Shown: one piece after another, positions 16,844-25,946 of the stretch | Layout: every line of letters starts with the position of its first letter | How positions within the stretch are numbered: position 1 is the stretch's first letter | Assembly (NCBI GenBank): GCA_964472785.1 | Contig: CAYYMH010000013.1 | Location: forward strand, 1-64,000 | Direction: 5' to 3' | Source of the DNA: CAYYMH01 sp964472785 | GTDB taxonomy: Bacteria > Zhuqueibacterota > Zhuqueibacteria > Thermofontimicrobiales > Thermofontimicrobiaceae | Length of the DNA stretch: 64,000 nt | The notes under the pieces: model-generated | The model's database searches: none | What the model saw: the letters and a program-made list of their open reading frames with translations, nothing else | What the model was told of the DNA's origin: nothing | Program-made: the position numbers and the translations under genes

Positions 16844-17644
16844 TTAGGTTATGACTTTGAATTTTTTCAGGGCATTCTTTGCAGCTATTTGTTCTGCTTT
16901 CTTTTTACTGTTTCCTTTTCCAACACCCAATGGTTTTTTATTGATTAAAACTTCGATTGTAAACATTTTATGATGATCCGGTCCTTGCTCCTGCCTGACG
17001 ATATAGCGGGGAATTCCCAGATTTTTGCTCTGCGAAAATTCCAGCAGCATACTTTTAAAATTTTTATATTGTTCTTCAGCGATAAGTTGTTCAAATTTAA
17101 TAAACAATTTTTCATGAATAAACCGTCTCACTATTTCCAATCCGCCATCTAAATAAATTGCCCCAACAATTGCTTCAAACACATCGGCTAAAATTGAGGG
17201 CCTAAATCTGCCGCCCGATTTTTCTTCCGCTTCGTTCATGAGGATAGCATCGCCAAGACCAATTTTTCGTGCGATCCGCGCTAATATTTTCCTGCTCACT
17301 AACAAGGATTTCATTGCCGTAATTTCACCTTCTTCTTTAGTATCGAACTTTTTGAACAGATGTTCAACGACAATCATCCCCAGTACAGCATCGCCTAACA
17401 GCTCCAAACGTTCATTTGATAGCAGACGGCTTTCGTTGGTGACTGATAAAAATGAACGATGTTTTAGCGCTGTAACAAGCAGCTTCTTATCATTAAATTC
17501 ATAATTTAGCTTCGACTCGATATAAACAATTTGCTGCTCATTCAAATATTGATTGCGAGTGGCTCTTGTTATCAATTTTTTAACGTATCTTGAAATTCTA
17601 TCAATCATGAGCTGCGGTATTCTTCTGCCAAATTGTTCAGACAT
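16844..17644 (-). CDS. rnc: Ribonuclease III
   Basis: Double-strand-specific endonuclease for rRNA and mRNA processing. From ATG 17644 it has 266 aa: an N-terminal extension of about 40 residues, the RNase III domain with signature NERLELLGDAVLGMI and DVFEAIVGAIYLDGG, and a C-terminal dsRBD (about 195-266, GKGNSKKKAEQIAAKNAL). The ATG overlaps the fabF stop by 8 nt. A longer frame up to 17704 inside fabF is less likely. The fabF-rnc order is common. Confidence 0.94.
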   Translation of the reverse strand: MSEQFGRRIPQLMIDRISRYVKKLITRATRNQYLNEQQIVYIESKLNYEFNDKKLLVTALKHRSFLSVTNESRLLSNERLELLGDAVLGMIVVEHLFKKFDTKEEGEITAMKSLLVSRKILARIARKIGLGDAILMNEAEEKSGGRFRPSILADVFEAIVGAIYLDGGLEIVRRFIHEKLFIKFEQLIAEEQYKNFKSMLLEFSQSKNLGIPRYIVRQEQGPDHHKMFTIEVLINKKPLGVGKGNSKKKAEQIAAKNALKKFKVIT

Positions 17645-18875
17645 ATTTTTTTGCAACGAGACAGGCATTATGTCCACCAAAACCAAACGAATTGGAAATA
17701 GCAATATTTACATCTTTATCAATCGCGGTATTGGGTGTGTAGTACAAATCGCACTCCGGATCCGGATTTTGATAATTAATCGTTGGATGAATTTTGTTAT
17801 GAACGATGGATAAAATGGCTGCAATAAACTCAAGACTCCCCGATGCGCCCAGCAAATGTCCAATCATTGATTTTGTAGAACTGATTGGCAGATTGTGGCC
17901 CCGATTACCAAACACGGTTTTGATGGCTTTGGTTTCGACTCGATCATTTGGCGGTGTTGATGTTCCATGCGCGTTGATATAGTCCACATCTTCAGGATTG
18001 AGCTCTGCATCATTCAAAGCCATTTTCATTACTAACGCCTGGCCTTCGCCGTCAGGACTTGGTGCTGTAATGTGATGCGCGTCAGCAGTAGCTCCGGATC
18101 CCGCTACTTCTGCGTAAATTCTGGCACCACGTTTCTTCGCATGTTCTTCACTCTCTAAAATAAGAATCCCGGAACCTTCGCCGACAACAAATCCGTCACG
18201 ATCAGCGTCAAACGGTCGGCTGGCAGATTTCGGATCATCGTTTCTGGTGGAGAGCGCTTTCATTGCGTTAAATCCCCCCACACACATTTCCGTTATTGTG
18301 GACTCCGTGCCGCCGGTAACGATAACATCGGCGTCGCCATAGCGAATCATTCGCAGTGCTGTGCCAATACTGTGCGCACTGGAAGCACAGGCAGAAATTA
18401 TCGAATAATTTGGTCCTTTAAACCCAAATCTCATGCTGATATGTCCCGGAGCAATATCGGGTATCATCATCGGAATAAAAAAAGGACTGATTTTTCGGGG
18501 TCCTGAATCAAATAAGTTTTTCGATTCCCGATGATACACATTCATTCCACCAATACCCGTACCAAGAATAACTCCGATTCGCTCTAAATTAACTTTTTCG
18601 AGATCCATCCCGGAATCATCAACTGCCTGTTGTGCGGCAGCAATTGCATATTGAGTAAATAAATCCATGCGCCGCGTTTCTTTCGGATGCAAATAATCGG
18701 TAGCATTAAAATCCTTAACTTCCGCAGCAAATTTCGTATCGAATTTTTCTGTATCAAAAGATGTGATATAATCTACGCCATTCTTTCCGGCAATCAGTCC
18801 TTCCCAATAATCCTTCAGTGAATTGGCAATAGGACTAATAACACCCATTCCTGTAACAACAACTCGTTTCTTCAT
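17637..18875 (-). CDS. fabF: 3-oxoacyl-ACP synthase II
   Basis: Elongating condensing enzyme. 412 aa with the Cys-His-His triad: Cys163 in SACASSAHSIG, His in NAHGTSTPPND and His in KSMIGHLLGASG. The C-terminal NSFGFGGHNACLV is typical. It lies downstream of acpP in the usual fab order. Confidence 0.98.
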   Translation of the reverse strand: MKKRVVVTGMGVISPIANSLKDYWEGLIAGKNGVDYITSFDTEKFDTKFAAEVKDFNATDYLHPKETRRMDLFTQYAIAAAQQAVDDSGMDLEKVNLERIGVILGTGIGGMNVYHRESKNLFDSGPRKISPFFIPMMIPDIAPGHISMRFGFKGPNYSIISACASSAHSIGTALRMIRYGDADVIVTGGTESTITEMCVGGFNAMKALSTRNDDPKSASRPFDADRDGFVVGEGSGILILESEEHAKKRGARIYAEVAGSGATADAHHITAPSPDGEGQALVMKMALNDAELNPEDVDYINAHGTSTPPNDRVETKAIKTVFGNRGHNLPISSTKSMIGHLLGASGSLEFIAAILSIVHNKIHPTINYQNPDPECDLYYTPNTAIDKDVNIAISNSFGFGGHNACLVAKKYV

Positions 18876-19044
18876 TCAGCAAAATCCCTGAAATTTATTT
18901 TTTGAGTTCTCAGCAATCAGTAATTATAATTCAAACACAAAATATTTGATAAATCTCTTTTTAATGAATTGGTTTTTCAATGGAATATTGTCGATTAAAA
19001 CAATAATATTATTTTGGTTTGTATTCGCTATTAAAAAACAAAAC

Positions 19045-19067
19045 CCTGGAACCGCTGTTCTTCCAGG
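19045..19067 (-). terminator. Rho-independent terminator downstream of acpP
   Basis: Stem CCTGGAA / TTCCAGG with a 9-nt loop, followed on the minus strand by GTTTTGTTTTTTAA. It lies between acpP and fabF, so part of the acpP transcripts should end here. Confidence 0.75.
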
Positions 19068-19103
19068 ATATTGAAATAATTATTTCATTTAGATAAAGAA
19101 TTA

Positions 19104-19133
19104 GTTAAGTCCTGCTCTACAGCAGGACTTAAC
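19104..19133. repeat. Perfect 13-bp hairpin right after acpP
   Basis: GTTAAGTCCTGCT / AGCAGGACTTAAC with a CTAC loop, 10 nt past the acpP stop. There is no T-run directly after it, so it may stabilise the acpP mRNA 3' end rather than terminate. Confidence 0.65.
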
Positions 19134-19143
19134 CAACGTTCTC

Positions 19144-19380
19144 TTATTCTACGCCTTTTTCCTTCAAGTAATCGACTGCAGATCCAACTGTCGTAATTTT
19201 TTCGGCATCTTCATCCGGTATCTCAATCTTGAATTCGTCTTCGAATGCCATAACCAATTCGACAGTATCTAAAGAGTCTGCTCCCAGGTCCTCAATAAAA
19301 TGAGCTTCCGGAGTGACCTCATTTGCATCCACACCTAACTGATCCACGATAATATCTTTTATTCTGTCCTCGACTGCCAT
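19144..19380 (-). CDS. acpP: Acyl carrier protein
   Basis: 78-aa acidic protein. Ser36 in GADSLDTVELVM receives the phosphopantetheine arm. It carries acyl intermediates for FabD, FabH, FabG, FabF and PlsX. Strong site GGAGGTGAGAAA before the ATG. Flanked by gaps of about 260 nt on both sides and followed by two hairpins, which fits separate high-level expression. Confidence 0.98.
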   Translation of the reverse strand: MAVEDRIKDIIVDQLGVDANEVTPEAHFIEDLGADSLDTVELVMAFEDEFKIEIPDEDAEKITTVGSAVDYLKEKGVE

Positions 19381-19641
19381 TTTCTCACCTCCTTGTGAAG
19401 TTTATTGGCTGTTTAAGTGAATTATAATTACTAAAAAGTGTTGATTGATTTATCACCTTGAAATATTATTTTGTTTCAATGACACAAAGACTCAATGTTT
19501 TAAAAATCAATTAATGAGAATCTTATTTATAGTTTAATCAATCAAAAATAAGTTTAGAATTCAATTTCTTATAACGTATTATTTTTTCGTGTCTTTCAGT
19601 CCGCCAACTGGCGGATGGCAATTATTTTTGATTAATTCAGG
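19381..19641. other. 261-bp spacer between fabG and acpP
   Basis: Holds a small hairpin TCCGCCA-AC-TGGCGGA (19600-19615), a unit seen as a dispersed palindrome in many genomes, and a short CACAAAGAC-like stretch at about 19482-19491 that may be a worn copy of the CACAAAG-type repeat. A TATAAT-like -10 (minus strand, near 19424) could serve acpP. Confidence 0.4.
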
Positions 19642-20376
19642 TTACATCACCATACCGCCATCAACATGAATAACCTGCCCCGTAATATAATCAGCAGCCG
19701 GTGAAACCAAAAAATTAACCACTTCAGCCACATCATCAGGTGTCCCAGCACGCTTCAGTGGAATTAATTTTTTAAAAGCATCTTTAACATCCTCACTCAA
19801 AATTTCTGTCATTTCGGTTTCAATATATCCGGGAGCGATGGCGTTCACAGTAATCCCCCTTGGCGCTAATTCCTTTGCTGCACTTTTAGTTAAACTAATA
19901 ACTCCACCCTTTGATGCTGAATAATTTGCCTGTCCGATATTTCCCATTACGCCGACAACAGATGAAATATTTACAATTTTTCCGCTGCGCTGCTTCATCA
20001 TCAACTTAGCGGCTGCTTTAGTGCAAATAAACGTTCCTTTTAAATTAACAGCAATCACCGCATCCCAATCCGCTTCACTCATGCGAATCAACAAAGTGTC
20101 CCGTGTGATACCAGCATTGTTTACTAATACATCGACGCTGCCAAACTTATCGGCTGTTTGTTTGAACATGTCTTCCACTTCCTGGGGATTTGTGACATCA
20201 ACTTTTATCGGGAATACCCCGACTCCGAATTCTTCTAATTCCTTACTTGTTGTCTGAGCCTGTTCAAAATCGACATCACAAACAGTCACATTATATTTTT
20301 GAGAGGCCAATTTCCTGGCAATTGCTTTTCCAATTCCCCGAGCCGATCCTGTGACAATGGCTGTCTGTTGATTCAT
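19642..20376 (-). CDS. fabG: 3-oxoacyl-ACP reductase
   Basis: NADPH-dependent short-chain dehydrogenase that reduces beta-ketoacyl-ACP. 244 aa from ATG 20376, which has AGGAGGAT at 20381-20388; the frame runs further up into fabD but without a site. TGSARGIGKAIA is the dinucleotide loop, NNAGITRD follows, and the catalytic Ser-Tyr-Lys are in NISSVVG and NYSASKGG. The C-terminus ITGQVIHVDGGMVM is standard. Confidence 0.97.
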   Translation of the reverse strand: MNQQTAIVTGSARGIGKAIARKLASQKYNVTVCDVDFEQAQTTSKELEEFGVGVFPIKVDVTNPQEVEDMFKQTADKFGSVDVLVNNAGITRDTLLIRMSEADWDAVIAVNLKGTFICTKAAAKLMMKQRSGKIVNISSVVGVMGNIGQANYSASKGGVISLTKSAAKELAPRGITVNAIAPGYIETEMTEILSEDVKDAFKKLIPLKRAGTPDDVAEVVNFLVSPAADYITGQVIHVDGGMVM

Positions 20377-20389
20377 TTTTATCCTCCTG

Positions 20390-21322
20390 TTAAACGCTTT
20401 TATCATTCAATAACGATTGAACTTCATCCAATATCCCGATTGTTTTAACCGGAAGTCTGCGATTAATTCTTTTCAGCAAACCGGATAGTACCTTACCGGG
20501 ACCGATCTCGTAAAACTCACTCACACCATCATCCAGCATATTTTGAATAATATCGAACCACCGAACTGGGGAGGTGAGTTGTTTGTACAATAGATTCCTA
20601 ACTTCTGTAGCATCCGCGGTTGGATTGGCAGTCACATTGGCATAAACCGGAATATCAGGCTGTTTTACGTGGATGGACTCGAGCATCATTTTTAATTCCT
20701 GCTGTGCCGGTTCCATCAATGGCGAATGGAAAGCGCCACTGACAATTAATGGAACCACCTTCATCGCTTTTTTTTCACGAGCCAGTTCCATGGCTTTTTC
20801 AACACCTTCAATCGAACCTGAAATAACGATTTGCTGCGATGAGTTATAATTTGCTGGTCGAACAACTCCGCTTTCGGACGCTTTTTCACAAATCTCGTTT
20901 ACCGCTTCAATTGATAAACCGATGATCGCTGCCATGGTCCCCGGCAACTTCTCGCCAGCGTGTTGCATCAATTCTCCGCGTTTCTTAACCGCCAATAGTC
21001 CGTCTTCAAATGAAATTGCTCCGGCAGCGACCAATGCTGAATACTCACCAAGACTATGACCGGCGGTCGCGTCGGAACGCAATTTACCAGCGATCAACTC
21101 GTTAATTATACAACTGTGGACAAAGATGGCAGGTTGAGTGTATTGGGTTTGTTTAAGTATTTCCGCTGGACCATGAAAAGACACATCAGCAATGTCAAAT
21201 TTCAAAATATCGTTGGCTTTTAAATAAATTTCCTTTGCCCGGAAAAAGTTATTATAGAGATCTTCTCCCATGCCAACATACTGAGAAGCCTGTCCCGGAA
21301 ATAAAAACGCGGTTTTCGCCAT
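20390..21322 (-). CDS. fabD: Malonyl-CoA:ACP transacylase
   Basis: Loads malonate onto ACP. 310 aa from ATG 21322 (AGGA 8 nt upstream); a frame eight residues longer overlaps the lipoprotein gene. FLFPGQASQYVGMG at the start, nucleophile Ser90 in GHSLGEYSAL, catalytic His in SGAFHSPLM and GPGKVLSGLLKR near the end. Confidence 0.96.
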   Translation of the reverse strand: MAKTAFLFPGQASQYVGMGEDLYNNFFRAKEIYLKANDILKFDIADVSFHGPAEILKQTQYTQPAIFVHSCIINELIAGKLRSDATAGHSLGEYSALVAAGAISFEDGLLAVKKRGELMQHAGEKLPGTMAAIIGLSIEAVNEICEKASESGVVRPANYNSSQQIVISGSIEGVEKAMELAREKKAMKVVPLIVSGAFHSPLMEPAQQELKMMLESIHVKQPDIPVYANVTANPTADATEVRNLLYKQLTSPVRWFDIIQNMLDDGVSEFYEIGPGKVLSGLLKRINRRLPVKTIGILDEVQSLLNDKSV

Positions 21323-21338
21323 GCAAATATTCCTGATT

Positions 21339-22379
21339 CTATTCAACGATATTTTCTTTTTCCGCCCAAATTTCTTTGATGCGCTTTACTGCTTTTTTAT
21401 ATAATTTCTCTTCAGTATTGAACAAAGAGGCTTTTAAATAATGCATTTCTGCAGATTTATAGTCCCCAGTTGCTTCATAGGCCATACCGATGTTATAATA
21501 GACACTGGCGTTATTGGGATATTTTTTTTCTACCTGCTCCCAAATATTTAAAGCAGTATCCCATTCTCCCAATCGGGCATAAACTGCCCCACTGTCAATC
21601 TCTGCAAAGCCTGTCTCTAACGGATAGCTTACGAAATGTAATTTGGGACTTATCTCGCTTACAAAACTGTCGATCAGCCGGCTGATTAACATATCTTTAA
21701 TTTCGTCTTCGGTTGGTAATTGTTCGGACTGTTGACCTAATGTTGAATTGTCAACATAATATTCCACTTTATCCCAGCTTTTTATAAGACCACCGACATC
21801 AACATCCACCAACCTGAAAAAAACTTCGATTTGTGCTTTTCGAATTTGAAACTGCTGATCTAAAATTTTGACCTTCAGCTTTTTCTTTTTTACTTTTTCG
21901 CCGTTCTCATTTTCCTGAAATATGATCTCTCCCAACTCATCACGTTCATATTCGCCGGTCCACACCTCACGTTCAACTTTTTCCGTGCCCTGAGCTTCAA
22001 AATCCATTGCCAGCGCTCTAAGATCACAAAACAACAAGCCATCTATTTTTAACAAATTGCCGTACTCTTTAAGTTGGCTCGAATCAGCATGTTCAAGCTG
22101 TGTTAAGCTCAAATTGTGAGCTTGCAACAAACTGTCAAATTTCTCATCTGCAATCAGATGAAAATAGTCAATTTCTTTTAATTGCCTGACCAGTCGCTTT
22201 CCAAACTGCGGAGCCTCCTTTAATCCGGTGCACGGTGCAACTGCTAATCGCTTTATTCCTGCAAGACCCGGCTGTCCCGGTCGCTGAAACTGTAACTTTC
22301 TTCCTGCGGAACATGCTAAACTGATAAACAACAGCAGTAAAATAATTCTTTCAGCGATCAATCTTCTTGTCATATTCAT
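21339..22379 (-). CDS. TPR-containing lipoprotein inserted in the fab operon
   Basis: 346 aa. The signal peptide ends in the lipobox ISLAC (Cys near 23), predicting an envelope lipoprotein. Residues about 40-230 resemble the GNA1162/CsgG-like fold seen in lipoproteins that start with a RLAVAPC-type strand and hold a DGLLFCDL strand (tentative). Two TPR units lie near 262-330 (VYARLGEWDTALNIWEQVEK, YYNIGMAYEATGDYKSAEMH). It sits between fabH and fabD, with 16 nt to fabD, where cytosolic enzymes are expected. Function unknown; a link to lipid or envelope export is inference. Confidence 0.75.
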   Translation of the reverse strand: MNMTRRLIAERIILLLLFISLACSAGRKLQFQRPGQPGLAGIKRLAVAPCTGLKEAPQFGKRLVRQLKEIDYFHLIADEKFDSLLQAHNLSLTQLEHADSSQLKEYGNLLKIDGLLFCDLRALAMDFEAQGTEKVEREVWTGEYERDELGEIIFQENENGEKVKKKKLKVKILDQQFQIRKAQIEVFFRLVDVDVGGLIKSWDKVEYYVDNSTLGQQSEQLPTEDEIKDMLISRLIDSFVSEISPKLHFVSYPLETGFAEIDSGAVYARLGEWDTALNIWEQVEKKYPNNASVYYNIGMAYEATGDYKSAEMHYLKASLFNTEEKLYKKAVKRIKEIWAEKENIVE

Positions 22380-22507
22380 AAAACGATATTTGTTGACTTG
22401 ATATTTTCATTTAAAATGAATATATGAGCATTGTTCGTTGCTTGTCGGTTACAATTTATGTTCAATTTTTTGTAACTTAATTTAATCATCATTCAAAGCA
22501 GATCGTT

Positions 22508-23497
22508 TTAGAATTTCAACAATACTGCTGCCATGGTGAATCCACCACCAAAGCTTACCAGCAAAATGTTATCCCCATGTTTAATGAGGCTTTTCTGTTT
22601 TGCTTCCGCCAAACCAAGGGGAATCGACGCTGCCGACGTATTTCCGTATTTATGCACATTAATATAAACTTTTTCCATCGGCAATTTAATACGTTTTGCT
22701 GTCGCCTGAATGATACGAATATTTGCCTGATGAGGAATAAGCCATTGCAATTCTTTGGACGACATTTCCGCTGCTTTCAACGTTTCAATCGCAGCGTCAC
22801 CCATCGCCTTGACTGCGTGTTTAAAAACTTCCTGCCCTTCCATTTTAATATAGTGCAATCTTTTATCAATAGAATCGTGCGAGGCTGGAATACGACTACC
22901 GCCACCCGGCATGATTAACAGATTTGCCAAACGGCCATCACTTTTGATCATCGTTTTTATGATACCTTTTGTTCCGTCTGAAGGTTGAAGCACAGCGGCG
23001 CCCGCGCCATCTCCAAAAAGCACGCAGGTCGTCCTATCCTCCCAATCTGTAACCTTGGTAAGCATTTCTGCACCGATGACCAAAACATTTTTGTGCGTCC
23101 CATTGGCAATAAATGCATCTGCTAAAGTTAATCCGTAAAGGAAGCCCGAACATGCTGCACTGACATCGAACGCTGCAGCGTTTGTCGCTCCGATATTTTT
23201 TTGGACATAACAACCAGTCGAAGGAAAAAAAGTATCCGGCGTTACTGTCGCCACAATGATCAAGTCCAAATCCTTGGCTTTTAAACCGGCATCATTTAAT
23301 GCTTGTTTTGCCGCTTCCGTGCTTAAATCAGACGTGGCTGTATGTTCATCAGCGACATGTCGCTCTTCAATACCGCTACGTGTGCGAATCCACTCATCGC
23401 TGGTGTCAACTATTTTTTCAAGATCAAAATTTGTCAGTATTTTTTCAGGTACTGAATATCCAACTCCGGTAATCATTGAAGAATATTTGTAATCCAC
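22508..23497 (-). CDS. fabH: 3-oxoacyl-ACP synthase III
   Basis: Starts fatty-acid synthesis by joining acetyl- or branched acyl-CoA with malonyl-ACP. 329 aa; Cys116 in SAACSGFLYGL, His in PHQANIRII and Asn in YGNTSAASIPLGL. The position after plsX is the common arrangement. Confidence 0.97.
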   Translation of the reverse strand: MDYKYSSMITGVGYSVPEKILTNFDLEKIVDTSDEWIRTRSGIEERHVADEHTATSDLSTEAAKQALNDAGLKAKDLDLIIVATVTPDTFFPSTGCYVQKNIGATNAAAFDVSAACSGFLYGLTLADAFIANGTHKNVLVIGAEMLTKVTDWEDRTTCVLFGDGAGAAVLQPSDGTKGIIKTMIKSDGRLANLLIMPGGGSRIPASHDSIDKRLHYIKMEGQEVFKHAVKAMGDAAIETLKAAEMSSKELQWLIPHQANIRIIQATAKRIKLPMEKVYINVHKYGNTSAASIPLGLAEAKQKSLIKHGDNILLVSFGGGFTMAAVLLKF

Positions 23498-23567
23498 CTT
23501 AACGTCAATCTCCTCTTGTTTTAATCAGGTCAAAATCCGTTCCGATACAAACGAATTGTTGCTAATT

Positions 23568-24569
23568 TTATTGCTTGATAATTTCCCGCTCGATTATTTT
23601 ATTTATATTTTCATTAATCATTCGCTCTGATTCAAAAATGGCATTGCAGATTGCTTTTGCAGATGAGCCGCCGTGTCCGATAACCACCACGCCATTAACT
23701 CCGAGCAAAGGAACCCCACCGTATTCAGCATAATCAAATGTTTTTTTCAACCGACGAAATGCTGGCTTTAATAAATAGGCTCCAAATTTATACTGCAATC
23801 TTCTACCGATTCGCCGTCTCAAATTACTCGTGTAAACATTACTAATGGATTCGGCAAATTTGAGAATGATATTTCCGATAAAGCCATCGCAGACCACAAC
23901 ATCAACTTCATCTTGCAAAATTGCTCCGCCTTCGACATTGCCAACAAAATTCAGGTTGCTGTCACTAAAGAGTCGGAACGCATTTTGAACAATTTCTCCG
24001 CCCTTTGACTTTTCGGTACCAATATTGAGTAATCCGACCCTCGGATTTTTGATGTTAAGTATTCGTTTAACAAAAATACTTCCCATAATGCCATATTGGA
24101 TCAATTGTCTTGGTTTGCTGTCAATATTTGTTCCCACATCGATAAGCAAGTTCGCCCGTTTTCCGTTTGGCAAAATAGAACCAATCGCGGGACGAATGAC
24201 GCCGTTGATTTTTCTCAACTTTAATAAGGCAGCTCCCAACACTGCACCCGTATTGCCTGCGCTTACCACTGCATCCACTTCACCGGATTTGTGCAAATCC
24301 ATCGCCACATGAACCGATGAATCCCGTTTTTTCTTTATCGCGATAGCGGGTGACTCATCCATTTCAATAGTCTGCGAAGCATGTTTGATCGAAATGTTTA
24401 ATTCATGAGTACGAAAGTGTAAACCAAGCTCCCGTTTGATCTTCTCCTCATTTCCGACCAACACAATCTCGAATCGATCTTTGGCTGTTCGTGCTGCAGA
24501 TATTGCACCAGAGACAACGGCTCGAGGAGCGAAATCCCCTCCCATTGCATCGACTGCTATTCTCATCAT
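23568..24569 (-). CDS. plsX: Phosphate acyltransferase
   Basis: Converts acyl-ACP to acyl-phosphate, the first step of phospholipid synthesis with PlsY. About 333 aa. The N-terminus RIAVDAMGGDFAPRAVV and VSAGNTGAVLGAALLKL, DVGTNIDSKP and GVVVIGHGGSSAKAI are all family motifs. The start is one of two consecutive ATGs (24569 or 24566); a TTG at 24578 is also possible. Confidence 0.96.
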   Translation of the reverse strand: MMRIAVDAMGGDFAPRAVVSGAISAARTAKDRFEIVLVGNEEKIKRELGLHFRTHELNISIKHASQTIEMDESPAIAIKKKRDSSVHVAMDLHKSGEVDAVVSAGNTGAVLGAALLKLRKINGVIRPAIGSILPNGKRANLLIDVGTNIDSKPRQLIQYGIMGSIFVKRILNIKNPRVGLLNIGTEKSKGGEIVQNAFRLFSDSNLNFVGNVEGGAILQDEVDVVVCDGFIGNIILKFAESISNVYTSNLRRRIGRRLQYKFGAYLLKPAFRRLKKTFDYAEYGGVPLLGVNGVVVIGHGGSSAKAICNAIFESERMINENINKIIEREIIKQ

Positions 24570-24593
24570 TTTTTCCAAAATTAAAACGACCTA

Positions 24594-24776
24594 CTATGTC
24601 TCTTTTGGAGCGAAAACCATTCGATCTTTGTAATAACCACAGTTCGGACATGCACGATGGGGCAACTTGGGTTGACTGCAATTTGAACATTCAACCACAT
24701 TTGGCGCACTCAGTTTCCAGTGAGTTCTTCTTTTATCACGCCTTGCTTTCGATTGTCTTCGTTTTGGTAAAGCCAT
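24594..24776 (-). CDS. rpmF: 50S ribosomal protein L32
   Basis: 60 aa with N-terminal ALPKRRQSKARRDKRRTHWK and a four-Cys zinc site (CSNC ... CPNC). Site AGAGGATG before the ATG. Usually follows yceD directly; here 420 bp of repeat-bearing DNA lie between. Confidence 0.97.
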   Translation of the reverse strand: MALPKRRQSKARRDKRRTHWKLSAPNVVECSNCSQPKLPHRACPNCGYYKDRMVFAPKET

Positions 24777-25196
24777 TTCATCCTCTTTTCTCGCTGTTTA
24801 TTCTCTTCAAAATTCTCTCATTATTTTACTCCAACATAGAAATAGTCGGTTTAATAAAACAAACCTAATATTAAAATTCAACTTATTAGTATCTGCTTAA
24901 CTTGGTTGCCAATATTTTTTCGGCTTCCAGGCTAAAAACCAAATTCGCTCATATCGGAACAAAGAAATACGAATCGAAGCAAATGCGATATGAGCGGATA
25001 TTTCTTTTCAAAATTCACTCAGTAGTGTCTGACCGAAAACTCCTTTTTGGTTCCTAAAAATGATATTTTCAAATTTACCTAAACTTACCTCATCCCCTGT
25101 CCCCTTCTCCTAGAAGGAGAAAAAGGGACTCCTGTTCTCACCCTCCTTCCAGGAGAGGGCTGGGGTGAGATCTATTATTATGTTTTCGGTCAGGCA
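24777..25196. other. 420-bp spacer between yceD and rpmF holding repeat elements
   Basis: No gene is supported. It contains a 12-13 bp inverted repeat TTCGCTCATATCG (24944-24956) / CGATATGAGCGGA (24986-24998) and the larger nested element 25023-25199. The rpmF promoter may lie in 24790-24900. Confidence 0.6.
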
Positions 25197-25199
25197 CTA
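25023..25199. repeat. MITE-like 177-bp nested inverted-repeat element
   Basis: Terminal inverted repeats of 18 nt (TAGTGTCTGACCGAAAAC at 25023-25040 and GTTTTCGGTCAGGCACTA at 25182-25199) match at 17 of 18 positions. Inside is a second inverted repeat of the CCCTCTCC / GGAGAGGGCTGGGGTGAG type (about 25089-25170). No coding capacity. The right end provides the TAG stop of yceD, which points to insertion at the gene's 3' end. Confidence 0.7.
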
Positions 25200-25700
25200 A
25201 GTAATGAGTTTTTTCAACTTTTCCCAGCGTGGATCGATACGTTCCTTTTCGCAATCACATTTCTCGATGTTTAAATTCACGCCACAATTGGGACATAATC
25301 CTGAGCAATCTTCTGCACACACTTTCTTCATCGGTACTGCTAATAGCAAATTTTCAATAATGCTATCGGTCAAATCGATTTCGTCAGCATTTTCGCTTAA
25401 AAAGCGATAGTCATCACTTTCTGAATCTTGATAATCTAACTTTGAATAATATAATTTATAAGAAACAGAAAAATTATCAGTATAATCCTCCAAACACCGA
25501 TCACATGTAAAATGAGAAATTGTGGTTACATTCGTCTTCACATAATACTGATCATTTAATTTCTGAACTTCAACATCCAAGACCATTCCTTCAGGGAAAA
25601 GCGAAATTGTATCCTGATCTTCAACACCTAATTTGCTTAAACTGGTCTCAACATGTAATTGATTAAGACCTTCATTGAGTTTTGATAATCTGATTTTCAT
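25197..25700 (-). CDS. yceD: YceD/DUF177 family protein
   Basis: 167 aa. Acidic protein with two Cys pairs that can bind zinc (CDRCLEDY near 101-108; CAEDCSGLCPNCG near 133-145). Family members are encoded with rpmF and are linked to 23S rRNA accumulation. The extreme C-terminus and stop lie in the edge of the MITE-like element, so the original end may have been altered. Confidence 0.92.
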   Translation of the reverse strand: MKIRLSKLNEGLNQLHVETSLSKLGVEDQDTISLFPEGMVLDVEVQKLNDQYYVKTNVTTISHFTCDRCLEDYTDNFSVSYKLYYSKLDYQDSESDDYRFLSENADEIDLTDSIIENLLLAVPMKKVCAEDCSGLCPNCGVNLNIEKCDCEKERIDPRWEKLKKLIT

Positions 25701-25946
25701 TATACTTCAAAATATCTCTTATCTAAAATTCTTCAAATTTAAGAATAATTTTATAAATTGTCAAGGTAAAAATTCTATGCTACAAAACGACCACAGTTCA
25801 AGAAAAAAACGAAGTGCCTTGTTTTTGAAAGACATTAACAAATTATGGAACAAACGATTGAACAACAAAATTAACGGTAAATTTCACAACTGCCAATTCA
25901 CCGGTTCGCTTAAGATACGATTGCCTGATCTTTTCGACTATCATTT

